Origin: Betaproteobacteria bacterium HGW-Betaproteobacteria-9
GTDB taxonomy: Bacteria > Pseudomonadota > Gammaproteobacteria > Burkholderiales > Burkholderiaceae_C
Direction: 5' to 3'
Assembly: GCA_002842215.1 (NCBI GenBank)
Contig: PHCC01000021.1
Span: 62,001-126,000 of the forward strand
DNA length: 64,000 nucleotides
The translations under genes and the position numbers were made by a program. The notes beneath the pieces were generated by a model that saw only the letters and a program-made list of their open reading frames with translations, had not been told where the DNA came from and made no database searches. Numbering within the stretch: the first letter of the stretch is position 1; every line of letters starts with the position of its first letter. Below are positions 17,945 to 26,593 of the stretch, in pieces.

Positions 17945-17979
17945 TCAGCCCACCTTTCTGGGCTGAGCCTGTCGAAGCC
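17945..17979 (+). repeat. Hairpin with GAGCCTGTCGAAGCC repeat tail
   Basis: TCAGCCCA (17945-17952) pairs perfectly with TGGGCTGA (17959-17966), and the second arm runs into GAGCCTGTCGAAGCC. That 15-mer is a familiar dispersed intergenic motif in many proteobacterial genomes. It lies in the 80-bp gap between dinG and the copD-like gene and could act as a weak terminator. No second copy was found in this window. Confidence 0.5.
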
Positions 17980-18014
17980 TTCGTCCAACCCGTCCTCAGA
18001 CCGAGACCCTGCCC

Positions 18015-18485
18015 ATGATCTACGCCACCCTCAAGCTGCTCCACATCCTTGCCATCGTCGTGTGGATCGGCGGCATGGTCTTCGCCCACTTCTTCCTGCG
18101 CCCGGCCGCCTTGCAGCTGCCACCGCCGCAACGCGTGCCGCTCATGCACGGCGTGATGCAGCGCTTCTTTGCCGCCGTGCTGGTGTCCATCGCCACCGTG
18201 CTCGTGTCGGGGCTGTGGATGATCGGCCGCCTGGCCAAGGAAACCGTGCAGGCCGGCCTGGCCTTCAACATGCCGCTGGACTGGACCATCATGGCCACGC
18301 TCGGCATCGTGATGATGGCGATCTTCGGCCACATCCGCTTTGCGCTGTACAAGCGGCTGAGCAAGGCCGTGGCGGCGAGCGACTGGCCGGCCGGCGGCGC
18401 GGCGCTGGCGTCGATCCGGACCTGGGTGGGCATCAACCTCGCCATCGGGGTGGTGATCATCGTGTTGACGCTGCTGATGGTCTGA
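18015..18485 (+). CDS. CopD family membrane protein
   Basis: 156 residues with four membrane helices. It opens MIYATLKLLHILAIVVWIGG and ends GINLAIGVVIIVLTLLMV. The LHxxxxxxWxGG pattern in helix 1, with its histidine, marks the CopD superfamily, which includes copper-resistance CopD and many uncharacterised small membrane proteins. A later GHIRFALYKRL loop is shared with that group. Without copC or other copper genes nearby, a role in copper import is only a family-level guess. It is followed 12 nt later by a YciI-type gene. Confidence 0.78.
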   Translation: MIYATLKLLHILAIVVWIGGMVFAHFFLRPAALQLPPPQRVPLMHGVMQRFFAAVLVSIATVLVSGLWMIGRLAKETVQAGLAFNMPLDWTIMATLGIVMMAIFGHIRFALYKRLSKAVAASDWPAGGAALASIRTWVGINLAIGVVIIVLTLLMV

Positions 18486-18497
18486 AGGGGGGAAGTC

Positions 18498-18794
18498 ATG
18501 GCACGTTGGGTGGTCTTCTTCGATGACGAACCCGGGATGCTGGACATCCGGCGCGAGCGCGAACCTCTGCACCTCGCTTATCTGGAACGCCATGCCGAGG
18601 AGATTCGCATGGCGGGCGGACTGCGTGAAGCCCCCGGCGACGCCTTTGTCGGTGGTCTGTGGGTGCTGGAGGTGGCGTCGCGCGAGGGCGCGGTGGCACT
18701 GATCGAGAACGACCCTTACTACGTGCCCAGCCTTCGCCGCTACCGGCTCCTGACCTGGGGCAAGGCCTTTCCGGACCGGCTGGTGACGCTGTAA
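18498..18794 (+). CDS. YciI family protein
   Basis: 98 residues with the YciI/YCII fold (ferredoxin-like alpha-beta): MARWVVFFDDEPG, then RREREPLHLAYLERH, then AGGLREAPGDAFVGGLWVLE, then IENDPYY. The conserved histidine in the HLAYL helix and the later Asp of NDPYY match the putative catalytic His-Asp pair. Members are small dimeric enzymes or domains related to muconolactone isomerase-like proteins; functions are mostly unknown. It starts 12 nt after the copD-like gene and has GGGG just upstream, so it probably shares that transcript. Confidence 0.85.
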   Translation: MARWVVFFDDEPGMLDIRREREPLHLAYLERHAEEIRMAGGLREAPGDAFVGGLWVLEVASREGAVALIENDPYYVPSLRRYRLLTWGKAFPDRLVTL

Positions 18795-18821
18795 GCCTGG
18801 TAAACCGGAAGCCCGCCGCCC

Positions 18822-19142
18822 TCAGGGTTTTCCCACCACCACTTCGCTGATCTGGATCAGCGGTGCGATGTCGGTGTAGTTCGGAATGTCGCCCATGATC
18901 TCTGTCGTGTGCGGTCCGAACGAGGTCTGGAAGTCTTCGACGCTGTCGAAGAACAGGTGGCCGCTGGCGGCGTAGGTGGGTGCCGAGCCGGGCGTGCCAC
19001 CGGCCAGGCCTTTGTCCACGGTGTAGTACTTGAGCGGCGCACCGAGCCGGGCTTTCACCAGCGGCATGTGTTTGTCGCGGTAGTAGTCGTGGTTGAAGTG
19101 CGTGCCTGGGGTGTTGGGGTACATCACGCTGACCTTGATCAT
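18822..19142 (-). CDS. EthD family protein
   Basis: 106 residues from ATG 19142. It shows the EthD dimeric alpha-beta barrel pattern: MIKVSVMYPNTPGTHFNHDY, then RDKHMPLVKARLG, and a C-terminal GDIPNYTDIAPLIQISEVV. The first member, EthD of ethyl tert-butyl ether degraders, is needed for that pathway, but most homologues are small proteins of unknown function. It is divergent from the isochorismatase-like gene, with 129 bp between the starts. It ends 27 bp from the convergent YciI gene. Confidence 0.88.
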   Translation of the reverse strand: MIKVSVMYPNTPGTHFNHDYYRDKHMPLVKARLGAPLKYYTVDKGLAGGTPGSAPTYAASGHLFFDSVEDFQTSFGPHTTEIMGDIPNYTDIAPLIQISEVVVGKP

Positions 19143-19271
19143 GGTTTGTCTCCTGTTGGTTGACGGCGGAACGCAGAAGTCCGCCATCGTGCGCTTTTGT
19201 GCCGTTTCCAGCAACACCTTCGGTACCTGATCGAGGTCCGGGTTACGCTCGCTTTTTTTCGGGAACTTTCC

Positions 19272-19814
19272 ATGGGCAAACAGGCCTTGCTGGTGATCGA
19301 TGTGCAGCGTGGGTTGTGCGAGGGGCCGGGTGCGGCGTTTGCGTCCGGGCGGGTGATCGACCAGATCAACCAGTTGTCCCGACGGGCACGCGAGCACGGT
19401 GTGCCGGTGGTGTTTGTGCAGCACGAGGGCCGCAACGGCTATCTGGAGCACGGCAGCGCTGACTGGCAACTGCCCGACAGCCTGGTGTGCCTTGAGAGCG
19501 ACTTGCGGATGCGCAAGACCACGCCGGATGCGTTCCAGGGGACCCCGCTCGCGGCTTTGCTGCAGACGCAGGGCGTGACGGCGCTGGTGATCTGCGGCAT
19601 GCACACCGAGTTCTGCGTCGACACCACGACGCGCAGGGCGATGGCGTTGGGCTTTCCGGTGACGCTGGTGTCGGACGCGCACACTTCCGCAGGCAATGCG
19701 CATCTGACGCCGCAACAGGTGATCGACCACCACAACGCCACGCTGACCAACATCAGCAGCTTCGGCCCGCGCACCACGGCGGTGGCAACGGCCGATGTGC
19801 GATTTGGCGAATGA
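19272..19814 (+). CDS. Cysteine hydrolase, isochorismatase-like family
   Basis: 180 residues from ATG 19272; an upstream in-frame extension lacks family similarity. The catalytic triad is present: Asp10 in ALLVIDVQ, Lys82 in RMRKTT, Cys115 in GMHTEFCVDTTTRRA. This family includes nicotinamidase, isochorismatase, biuret and ureidoacrylate hydrolases. The conserved TEFCVDTT segment fits the broad YecD/PncA-like branch rather than a named enzyme. It is divergent from the EthD gene and convergent with the membrane hydrolase. Substrate unknown. Confidence 0.9.
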   Translation: MGKQALLVIDVQRGLCEGPGAAFASGRVIDQINQLSRRAREHGVPVVFVQHEGRNGYLEHGSADWQLPDSLVCLESDLRMRKTTPDAFQGTPLAALLQTQGVTALVICGMHTEFCVDTTTRRAMALGFPVTLVSDAHTSAGNAHLTPQQVIDHHNATLTNISSFGPRTTAVATADVRFGE

Positions 19815-19838
19815 AGACGGGCTGGCGGTGTGCTGCCG

Positions 19839-20852
19839 CTACGGGGTGGCCGCGCCGAGCGTTGCGAGCGTATTGCCCTGGAGCCGCTGCCACAGCCAGG
19901 GCAGCGCCCGCCCCAGGTCCGGGCGCATGCCGAGCTGGGTCACCGGCACCTTGCCGACCGCTGCCGGTGAGCCCAGGTCGAAACGGAAGGTGTAGCTGGG
20001 TTCGAGGCCCATGCGCAGATCGGTCAGCAGCAGGCTGTCCCCGCCGTTGTGCAGGCTGAAGAAGCCGTGGCTGAAGGCGGCGATGCGCGCCACCGGGTCG
20101 GTGTGACCGTGTTGCTCAATGAGATCGCCACCGCGCGGGTACGCCGTCCAGCGCACCTCGGCCTGGTCGTCGAGCAGCGAGTAGTAACCCTCGTGGTACT
20201 GCGTGGGCGTGGTGGCCACCAGGCGCCAGAGCACGGTGTTGAAGGGCGCGGGCGTGACGAGCAGGCCTTGCGCTTCGATGCCGGCCTGCTGCAACGAAGT
20301 GCGGGCGATGCGGTCCACGTGTTGCTGCGCGCCGAAGCTCCAGGCGAGGTAGAGCGTGCTGAGCACCAGGCCGGCGGCGTTCCAGCGCTGGCCGCGGGCA
20401 TTGTTCAGTCGCAGCGCCGCGACCACACCCACGATCAGCGGCACGGTGTAGGCGAGGTCGATGATGAAGATGCTGCCCACACCGTAGGGGTGGTCGGTGA
20501 AGGGCAGCAGCAGTTGCGTGCCGTAAACCGTCATGGCGTCGAGCAGCGGGTGGGTGATGAGCACCAGCCAGAGCGCCAGCCACCATCGCTTGAACAGAGC
20601 GGCTTTGCCGTGCAGGCGCGCGACGATCCCCGCGAGCAGGGGCGCGGCCAGCGTCAGGAAAAACAGCGCGTGGCTCTCGGCGCGGTGGCGCGTCATGTTG
20701 AGGATGGGGTCGCCGTGGTCGATGAAGGCGTCGAGATCGGGCAGGGTGCCGGCGACAGCGCCCCACATCGCGGCCTTCCACACAGCGGTGCGCCGGCCCA
20801 TCACGGCCACGCTGACCGCAGAGCCCAGCGCAATTTGGGTGAGTGAATCCAT
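19839..20852 (-). CDS. Metal-dependent hydrolase-like inner membrane protein (YdjM/DUF457 family)
   Basis: 337 residues. The N-terminal half matches the YdjM/DUF457 family: MDSLTQIALGSAVSVAVMGR, GTLPDLDAFIDHGDP, TRHRAESHALFFL and THPLLDAMTVYGTQLL. The repeated Asp and His residues between membrane helices are the proposed metal ligands. The C-terminal 170 residues form a soluble, probably extracytoplasmic region. E. coli YdjM is LexA-controlled, but the biochemical role of the family is not settled. It begins 78 bp from intergenic repeat element 1. Confidence 0.88.
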   Translation of the reverse strand: MDSLTQIALGSAVSVAVMGRRTAVWKAAMWGAVAGTLPDLDAFIDHGDPILNMTRHRAESHALFFLTLAAPLLAGIVARLHGKAALFKRWWLALWLVLITHPLLDAMTVYGTQLLLPFTDHPYGVGSIFIIDLAYTVPLIVGVVAALRLNNARGQRWNAAGLVLSTLYLAWSFGAQQHVDRIARTSLQQAGIEAQGLLVTPAPFNTVLWRLVATTPTQYHEGYYSLLDDQAEVRWTAYPRGGDLIEQHGHTDPVARIAAFSHGFFSLHNGGDSLLLTDLRMGLEPSYTFRFDLGSPAAVGKVPVTQLGMRPDLGRALPWLWQRLQGNTLATLGAATP

Positions 20853-20929
20853 GCGGGGAGCTTAGAGGCGGAAAGGAGCCCGTCTGGTTTGAGGGGGCAT
20901 GTCGTCGGCGCGCGATGCCTGAACCGAGG

Positions 20930-21002
20930 ATGCCGCGGAACCGGCCTTGCCGGGCCGCAGGCATCGTCCCCGGGGGGGTGACGCCGCAGGCGGCGCGGGG
21001 GG
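20930..21002 (+). repeat. Three-hairpin intergenic element, copy 1
   Basis: Outer stem ATGCC (20930-20934) / GGCAT (20960-20964) encloses the core GGAACCGGCCTTGCCGGGCC. Then come a C-run/G-run pair (CCCCGGGGGGG), a third hairpin (CGCCGCAGGCGGCG) and a G-run that directly abuts the stop codon (21003) of the dioxygenase gene. Preceded by CTGAACCGAG, shared with copy 5. Confidence 0.85.
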
Positions 21003-21641
21003 TTACGCCATCACCACGATGGGGAATTCGGCGCGCAAGCCGTCTGAGCCCGGTACAAATGAGCGGGTGAGCGCCGCCTGCCCTTGTTCACCCAGCCGCC
21101 GCCACAGGAAGTCGCGCTCATTGCCCGGATCACCCGCCACGTACATCTGCGTGGTCAGCAGTTCCTGCCGATCCAGCTTGACCTTCACGTGGATGTGCGG
21201 CGTGCGCCCGCTGTAGGGCGCGGGCTTGAGGGTGCGGAAACGGTAGCGGCCGTCGCGGCCCACGGTCACCTGGCCGAAGCCCTGGAAGGCCGGGTCGGCC
21301 CGTCCGCCATCGCCCGGGTGGTGGTAGTGGCCAGCCTGGTCGCACTGCCAGATTTCAACCACCGCACCCGCCACCGGTACGCCGCGGGTGTCGGTCACCA
21401 CGCCCTCGACCCAGGCCGGCTGGCCCTTGCCGTAAGCCACGCTGCCGCTGCGCAGCAGGTCAAAGTCGGTGTCGGCCGGCAGGGTCACCGGGTAGTACGG
21501 GCCTTCGGTCTGGCTCGGCGTGGGGCGCAGGGCCGTTTGCGCGAGGGCGGGTGTGAGCCAGGCCGGTGCGGCGGTGGCGGCGAGCAGGCCGGCACCGCGG
21601 GTGAGCAGGGTGCGGCGCGAGGGCGGGCGGTTCGACGGCAT
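21003..21641 (-). CDS. Secreted intradiol ring-cleavage dioxygenase-like protein
   Basis: 212 residues. The N terminus carries a twin-arginine-like signal (SRRTLLTRGAGLLAATAAPA), so it is probably exported folded. The mature part is an intradiol dioxygenase fold: SQTEGPYYPV near residue 44, VVEIWQCDQAGHYHHPG with Tyr106, APYSGRTPHIHVKV with Tyr143, His149 and His151. The two Tyr and two His match the non-haem Fe(III) ligands of protocatechuate 3,4-dioxygenase. Exported family members of this length are widespread and their substrates mostly unknown. The stop codon abuts repeat element 1. No other ring-cleavage genes are adjacent. Confidence 0.9.
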   Translation of the reverse strand: MPSNRPPSRRTLLTRGAGLLAATAAPAWLTPALAQTALRPTPSQTEGPYYPVTLPADTDFDLLRSGSVAYGKGQPAWVEGVVTDTRGVPVAGAVVEIWQCDQAGHYHHPGDGGRADPAFQGFGQVTVGRDGRYRFRTLKPAPYSGRTPHIHVKVKLDRQELLTTQMYVAGDPGNERDFLWRRLGEQGQAALTRSFVPGSDGLRAEFPIVVMA

Positions 21642-21719
21642 GGTGGGCTCCTGGAACGGGGGATGGATTCCGTTCGGGCCGGGCCGGTGGTTGCCGCTGG
21701 CGCCAGGGCCATCACCGGA

Positions 21720-24407
21720 TCAGCCCGAACGGGCGTCGGGGCTGGGCTGCAGATTGAGCGACACGAAACGGAGGCTGTGGTCGTCCGGGTCGCCGGGGTT
21801 GTCCGTTTCTTGGAAGCCCAGGTGGGCCGCAAGTTCCAGCATGCCACGGTTGATGCGCAGCACCGTGCCCACCAGCCGCTGGGTGCCGCGCGCGCGCAGG
21901 TGCTCAATCATCTTGTCCATCAGCCGGTGGCCCAGGCCCGAGCCTTTGAGGTCGGAGCGCACGATGACGCCGAACTCGGCGGTGTGGTTGTCCGGGTCCA
22001 CCGTGGCGCGCACGGTGCCCAGGGTTTCTTCGCCATCACCTTTGATGTGGCGCGTGGCGATGAAGGCCATTTCGCGCGCGTAGTCGATCTGGGTCAGCCG
22101 CGCGAGCTCGCTGTGTTCGATGCTGCGCCGGCTGTAGAAGACGCGCAGGCGGATGTCTTCCGGATCCAGCCTTTCCAGGAAGGCGCGGTGCTGCGGCTCG
22201 TCCTCCGGGCGGATCGGGCGCAGCGTGACCGACTGGCCTTGCCAGTCCAAGCTCTCGATCAGCTCAGCCGGGTAGGGCCGGATGGCGAAGTTGGCTGCGC
22301 CGGCCGGCTGGCTCGCCGACACCCGCACGCGCGCATCGAGTGCGACCGCGCCCTCGTGGTTGGCGAGCAGCGGGTTGATGTCGAGCTCGGCGAGTTCGGG
22401 CACGTCGGCCAGCAACTGCGACACGCTCACCAGCACCTGGGCGATGGCGTCGGTGTCGGCGGCCGGTTCGTCACGGTAGCCCTGGAGCAGCTTGGCGATG
22501 CGGGTGCGCTGGATCTGCGCCAGCGCCAGCGGCGTGTTGAGTGGCGGCAGCGACAGCGCGCGGTCGGCCAGCACCTCCACCGCCGTGCCACCGGCGCCGA
22601 ACAGGATGACCGGGCCGAACACCGGGTCGACGCTGGCGCCGATGATGAGTTCGTGCGCGTGCTTCTTGCGCACCATGGGCTGCACGGTGAAACCCTGCAC
22701 GTCGGCGTCGGGCCGCAGCTCGCGCACGCGCGCCAGCATGCTGGTGCAGACCTCGCGCAGCTCGCTGGCGCTGCCGATGTTGAGGCGCACGCCGCCGACG
22801 TCGCTCTTGTGGCTGATGGCGTGCGACAGGATCTTGACCACCACTGGGTAGCCCAGGGCGTCGGCAGCGGCCTGCGCTGCGTCCGCGCTCGCGCCGACCA
22901 CGCGCGTGGGCACCACCGGCAGGCCGGCGGCGCCGAGCAGGGCCTTGGCTTCGGGCTCGGTGAGCAGCTCGCGGCCATCGGCCAGCACGGCGCTCACGAT
23001 GGCGCGGATGGCGGGCAGGTCGGGCGCGTGCGCGGCGCTGCGCGCCGGTGGCGTCTGCAACAGCTCTTCCTGGTGCAGGCGGTAGGTGCGCAGGAAGTTG
23101 AAGGCGCGCACCGCTTCTTCGGGCGTGTTGTAGTCGGGCACGCCAGCCTGGCGAAAGGTCTGGCGCGCCTGGGCCACGGCACCGTCGCCGAGCCAGCAGC
23201 CGAGCACGCGCCGGGGCTCGGCCGTCACCTGCGGCAACATGGCCTGTGCGATCTCGCTGCTCGGCACGATGGCGGTGGGCGCGTGGATGAAGAGCACGGC
23301 GTTGGCCCGGTCGTGCGACAGCGCTTCGAGCGCGGCCACGTAGCGCTCGGCGGGCGCGTCGCCGATGATGTCCACCGGGTTGGCGTGCGACCAGTTGGCC
23401 GGCAGCACGGCGTCGAGCCGCGCGCGCAGGGCGTCGTCCAGCGTGGCCAGCGGCACGCCTTCGGCGGCAGCGGCGTCGGCCGCCATCACGCCGGCACCGC
23501 CGCCGTTGGTGAGCACGATGAGCGGGCCCGAGGGGCCGTCGCGGAAGCGGGCCAGGGTTTCGGCGGCGAGGAACAGGTCGTGCAGCGTGTCCACGCGCAG
23601 CATGCCGGCGCGGGCGATGGCCGCGTCGAACACCGCGTCGGAGCCCGCGAGCGCACCGGTGTGTGAAGCGGCGGCGGCCTGGCCCGCGGTCGAACGCCCG
23701 GCCTTGACCACGATCACCGGTTTGTTGCGCGCGGCGGCGCGCGCCGCCGACATGAACTTGTGGCTCTCGTCCACGCTCTCGATGTAGAGCAGGATGGCGC
23801 GGGTTTTGGGATCGCTGCCGAGGTAGTCCAGCATGTCGCCGAAGTCCACGTCGGCACGTTCACCGAGCGACACGAAGTTCGAGAAGCCGATGCCGCGCGA
23901 GCCGGCCCAGTCGAGCATGGCGGTGACCAGTGCGCCCGACTGCGACACGAAAGCCAGATCGCCCGGCAGTGCGCCGATGTGCGCGAAGCTGGCGTTCAGG
24001 CCCAGGTGCGGCACCAGCAGGCCGATGCAGTTGGGGCCGAGGATGCGCAGCGTGTGCACCTTGGCGGCGTCGAGCATGGCCTGCTTGGTGGCCTTGTCGA
24101 GCCCGGCGGTGACGACGATGGCCGCGCGCGTGCCGCGCTCGCCGAGCGCCTGGATCAGCGGCACCACGGTGGCCGCGGGCGTGCAGATCACGGCGAGGTC
24201 GGGCGCCTCGGGCAGGGCTGCCACGTTGGCGTAGACCTTCACACCATCGAGGGCCGCGTGTTTGGGGTTGACCGGGTAGAGCTGGCCGGGGAAGCTGCCG
24301 TGCAGGTTGCGCCAGACCGTGGTGCCCACGCTGGACGGCCGCTGCGAAGCGCCGAACACCGCGACCGAGGTGGGCGCGAAGAGCGCGTCGAGGTGGCGGA
24401 TGCTCAT
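21720..24407 (-). CDS. Pat/PatZ-type bifunctional acyl-CoA ligase-like GNAT protein acetyltransferase
   Basis: 895 residues, the length of E. coli PatZ (886). Domains in order: CoA-binding (SVAVFGASQRPSSVGTTVWR), succinyl-CoA ligase-like (LRILGPNCIGLL, FVSQSGALVTAMLDWA, VVKAGRS, ASHTGALAGSD), ATP-grasp (YPVVVKILSHAISHKSDVGG) and a C-terminal GNAT domain (LTQIDYAREMAF, GLGHRLMDKMIEHL). The ligase-like part of such proteins often senses acetyl-CoA while the GNAT domain acetylates lysines, typically of acetyl-CoA synthetase. Its ATG overlaps the DUF502 stop by four bases. The phosphohistidine loop appears present (HTGALAGSDAV), so ADP-forming ligase activity is not excluded. Confidence 0.9.
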   Translation of the reverse strand: MSIRHLDALFAPTSVAVFGASQRPSSVGTTVWRNLHGSFPGQLYPVNPKHAALDGVKVYANVAALPEAPDLAVICTPAATVVPLIQALGERGTRAAIVVTAGLDKATKQAMLDAAKVHTLRILGPNCIGLLVPHLGLNASFAHIGALPGDLAFVSQSGALVTAMLDWAGSRGIGFSNFVSLGERADVDFGDMLDYLGSDPKTRAILLYIESVDESHKFMSAARAAARNKPVIVVKAGRSTAGQAAAASHTGALAGSDAVFDAAIARAGMLRVDTLHDLFLAAETLARFRDGPSGPLIVLTNGGGAGVMAADAAAAEGVPLATLDDALRARLDAVLPANWSHANPVDIIGDAPAERYVAALEALSHDRANAVLFIHAPTAIVPSSEIAQAMLPQVTAEPRRVLGCWLGDGAVAQARQTFRQAGVPDYNTPEEAVRAFNFLRTYRLHQEELLQTPPARSAAHAPDLPAIRAIVSAVLADGRELLTEPEAKALLGAAGLPVVPTRVVGASADAAQAAADALGYPVVVKILSHAISHKSDVGGVRLNIGSASELREVCTSMLARVRELRPDADVQGFTVQPMVRKKHAHELIIGASVDPVFGPVILFGAGGTAVEVLADRALSLPPLNTPLALAQIQRTRIAKLLQGYRDEPAADTDAIAQVLVSVSQLLADVPELAELDINPLLANHEGAVALDARVRVSASQPAGAANFAIRPYPAELIESLDWQGQSVTLRPIRPEDEPQHRAFLERLDPEDIRLRVFYSRRSIEHSELARLTQIDYAREMAFIATRHIKGDGEETLGTVRATVDPDNHTAEFGVIVRSDLKGSGLGHRLMDKMIEHLRARGTQRLVGTVLRINRGMLELAAHLGFQETDNPGDPDDHSLRFVSLNLQPSPDARSG

Positions 24408-25042
24408 GGCGAGGTCTCGGTTTTTCCGTTCTTGTTCGAGGACATGAACGCGATCAGCGCCATGCGCATGGCTTCTTCGACCGACATGTCCACCGGCACC
24501 GTCCAGCTGCGCGGCACGAACACGGTGTAGCCGCCGATCATGTAGCCCATGGGCAGGTAGACGGCGACCTGGTCCTCCAGCTCGCCGATGCCCTTGGGCA
24601 GGCCTTTCATGCTCTGGCGCGTGACCAGGCCGACGATGCTCAGCTCGTGGTCGGGCATCTTGAGCAACACGACCTGCTGCGCGTCCTGCTCGTGCGGCGC
24701 GAAGTAGTCGGCGAAGTTCTTCAGCGACGAGTAGATGCTTTTCACCACCGGCAGGTTGGTGAACGGCAGTTCGATGTACGAGAGCAGCTTGCCGGTGGCA
24801 CTCAGCGACATGAAAAAGCCCAGCGCCAGGATCACCGCAGCCCCGAGCGCAATGCCCAGCCCGGGCAGGTAAAAGTCACCGATGAACGGGCTCAGCAGCC
24901 ACATGGCGGTGCGCTCGGTCCAGGTGACGAACAGCACCAGCAGATACACCGTGATGGCGAGGGGTAGAAAGGTGATCAGGCCGCGAAAGAAGTACTGCGA
25001 GAGGCGCTTCATGGCGGGCTCGGGGGGTGCGGGTGGCGTCAT
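24404..25042 (-). CDS. DUF502 family membrane protein
   Basis: 212 residues from ATG 25042, or 202 from ATG 25012 (MKRLSQYFF), the more usual family start. Two membrane helices (ITFLPLAITVYLLVLFVTW; ALGAAVILALGFFMSL) are followed by the conserved DUF502 stretch: LPVVKSIYSSLKNFADYF, VVLLKMP, GLVTRQSM and a VAVYLPMGYMIGGYTVFVPR segment. The family is widespread in bacteria and plants (COV-like proteins) with no agreed function. The four-base overlap with the downstream acetyltransferase gene suggests coupled expression. Confidence 0.9.
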   Translation of the reverse strand: MTPPAPPEPAMKRLSQYFFRGLITFLPLAITVYLLVLFVTWTERTAMWLLSPFIGDFYLPGLGIALGAAVILALGFFMSLSATGKLLSYIELPFTNLPVVKSIYSSLKNFADYFAPHEQDAQQVVLLKMPDHELSIVGLVTRQSMKGLPKGIGELEDQVAVYLPMGYMIGGYTVFVPRSWTVPVDMSVEEAMRMALIAFMSSNKNGKTETSP

Positions 25043-25225
25043 GTTTCCAGCATAGCAGCCGGCATGCGGAACGGTGTGACGCCAGGCTCTTGCCCCGGGG
25101 TGTGGCTTGCAAAACCGGAAAGCAGCCCCATCTGCCTTTTCCTGTGCCAAGCTGTTCCATGGCCTCCGCCAGGGCGTGACCCACGCGCCGAAGCGCTTCA
25201 TACTCCCGGAACTCCCAACCGCCCG

Positions 25226-25594
25226 ATGGCTCTTTCCCTCATGAATGGATTTTCTGAATTTCTGGAACGCGTGCTGCGTGGGCTCCTCAAGCTCGTGCTG
25301 GTGCTCGCCGCCCTGGTGTTTGTGGTGAGCTTCCTGCTGGCGGCCCTCGTGGTGGTGGCGGGCGTGTCGCTGTGGTCGCTGATCACCGGGCGCAAGCCGG
25401 CCCCGGTGGTGATGTTCAGCCGCATGCGCGAGCAGTCGCAGCGTTACACCCGCGGCGTCTGGCCCGGTCAGGCGGGCGCGCCAGCGGGTGATGTGGTCGA
25501 TGTGCAGGCCACCGAGGTGCCCGAGGCAGCGGCCGGCGGATCGCCAGACCCAGGCGGTGCGGCATCGCCGGGACCGGATCGCGTCTTGCGCTGA
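25226..25594 (+). CDS. Small hypothetical membrane protein
   Basis: 122 residues from ATG 25226 (ATG 25241 is also possible). One long hydrophobic segment is clear (LLKLVLVLAALVFVVSFLLA continuing to about residue 55). A basic stretch (SLITGRKPAP) and a low-complexity Ala/Gly/Pro C terminus follow. Short proteins with MNGFSEFLERVLRGLLKL-type openings occur in related genomes without assigned function. It is divergent from DUF502 and convergent with rsmI. Little more can be said. Confidence 0.6.
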   Translation: MALSLMNGFSEFLERVLRGLLKLVLVLAALVFVVSFLLAALVVVAGVSLWSLITGRKPAPVVMFSRMREQSQRYTRGVWPGQAGAPAGDVVDVQATEVPEAAAGGSPDPGGAASPGPDRVLR

Positions 25595-25624
25595 ACGGTC
25601 CGCGGCAATGCGCCGCGTCCCGGA

Positions 25625-26593
25625 TCAGTCGGCGTCGGTTTCGGGGGCGGTTCTGCGCCGCGCCAGGGCCGCGTCGTAGAGCGCGTTGCGCGGCTGACCG
25701 GTGATCTCGGCGCACAGGCGCACGGCGGTTTTCACCGGCAGCTCGGCCAGCAGCAGGTCGAGCGTGCGCAAGGCCGCGGCATCCAGGGCCGTTTCTTCTG
25801 CGCTGGCCGCGGCCTGCGGATGCACCATCAACACGAATTCCCCTCGGGTGCGGTGCGTGCCGGCTTGCAGCCAGGCCGGGAACTCGCGCGCCGGCAACTG
25901 CGCCACTTCTTCAAACTGCTTGGTCAGCTCGCGACCCACGGTGAGCGGACGTTCGCCCAGGCTGGCCAACTCCTTGGCCAGTGCCTCGATGCGGTGCGGC
26001 GCTTCCAGCAGCACGCAGGCGCGCGCGTCGGCGCCGATCTGCTGCACTTCGCGCTGGCGCTCGGCCGCCTTGGGCGAGAGAAAACCCGCGAACACGAAGC
26101 GACCGTTCCAGCCACCCGCCTGGTGGGTGAAGCCCGCCACGCTGAGCAGCGCCGTGATGCTGCTGGCGCCGGGGATCGGCACGCAGCGAAGCCCGGCCGC
26201 GGTCACGGCGGCGGCCAGCCGGGCGCCAGGATCGCTCACGCCCGGCGTGCCCGCGTCGCTCACATAGGCCACGCGCTGGCCTTCCTGCAGGCGTTGCAGC
26301 ACGGTCTGCGCGGCCTCGGTTTCGTTGTGCTCGTGCAGCGCCAGCAACGGCTTGTGCAGGCCATAACCTTGCAGCAGGGCGGCGGTGTGGCGCTTGTCCT
26401 CGCAGGCCACGGTGTCGACCAGCGACAGCACCTGCAGCGCACGCAGCCCGATGTCGGCCAGGTTGCCGATCGGCGTGGCGACCATGTAGAGCGCGCCCTG
26501 CGGATAATGCTGGTGAGCGGCCGCTTCACGCGCGGCGGCCAACAGGGATGGAGTGCTTGCAGACAATGTGGTTTTCCAGAAAACAGGGGCCAT
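25625..26593 (-). CDS. rsmI: 16S rRNA 2'-O-ribose C1402 methyltransferase
   Basis: 322 residues. The tetrapyrrole-methylase-like core is unmistakable: LYMVATPIGNLADIGLRALQ, CEDKRHTAALLQGYG, VAYVSDAGTPGVSDPGARL, PIPGASSITALLSVAG, FAGFLSP, LLEAPHRI, and GRELTKQFEE. RsmI uses S-adenosylmethionine to methylate the ribose of C1402 in the ribosomal P site. The ATG at 26593 overlaps the divergent yraN gene; a TTG about nine codons in is another possible start. Neighbours yraN, diaA and a dolP homologue reproduce the order known from E. coli. Confidence 0.95.
   Translation of the reverse strand: MAPVFWKTTLSASTPSLLAAAREAAAHQHYPQGALYMVATPIGNLADIGLRALQVLSLVDTVACEDKRHTAALLQGYGLHKPLLALHEHNETEAAQTVLQRLQEGQRVAYVSDAGTPGVSDPGARLAAAVTAAGLRCVPIPGASSITALLSVAGFTHQAGGWNGRFVFAGFLSPKAAERQREVQQIGADARACVLLEAPHRIEALAKELASLGERPLTVGRELTKQFEEVAQLPAREFPAWLQAGTHRTRGEFVLMVHPQAAASAEETALDAAALRTLDLLLAELPVKTAVRLCAEITGQPRNALYDAALARRRTAPETDAD

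Noticed and set aside
21084..23666. Long plus-strand open frame opposite the Pat-type acetyltransferase
   Set aside because: No recognisable motif, His/Gly/Arg-rich, antisense to a well-conserved 895-residue protein.
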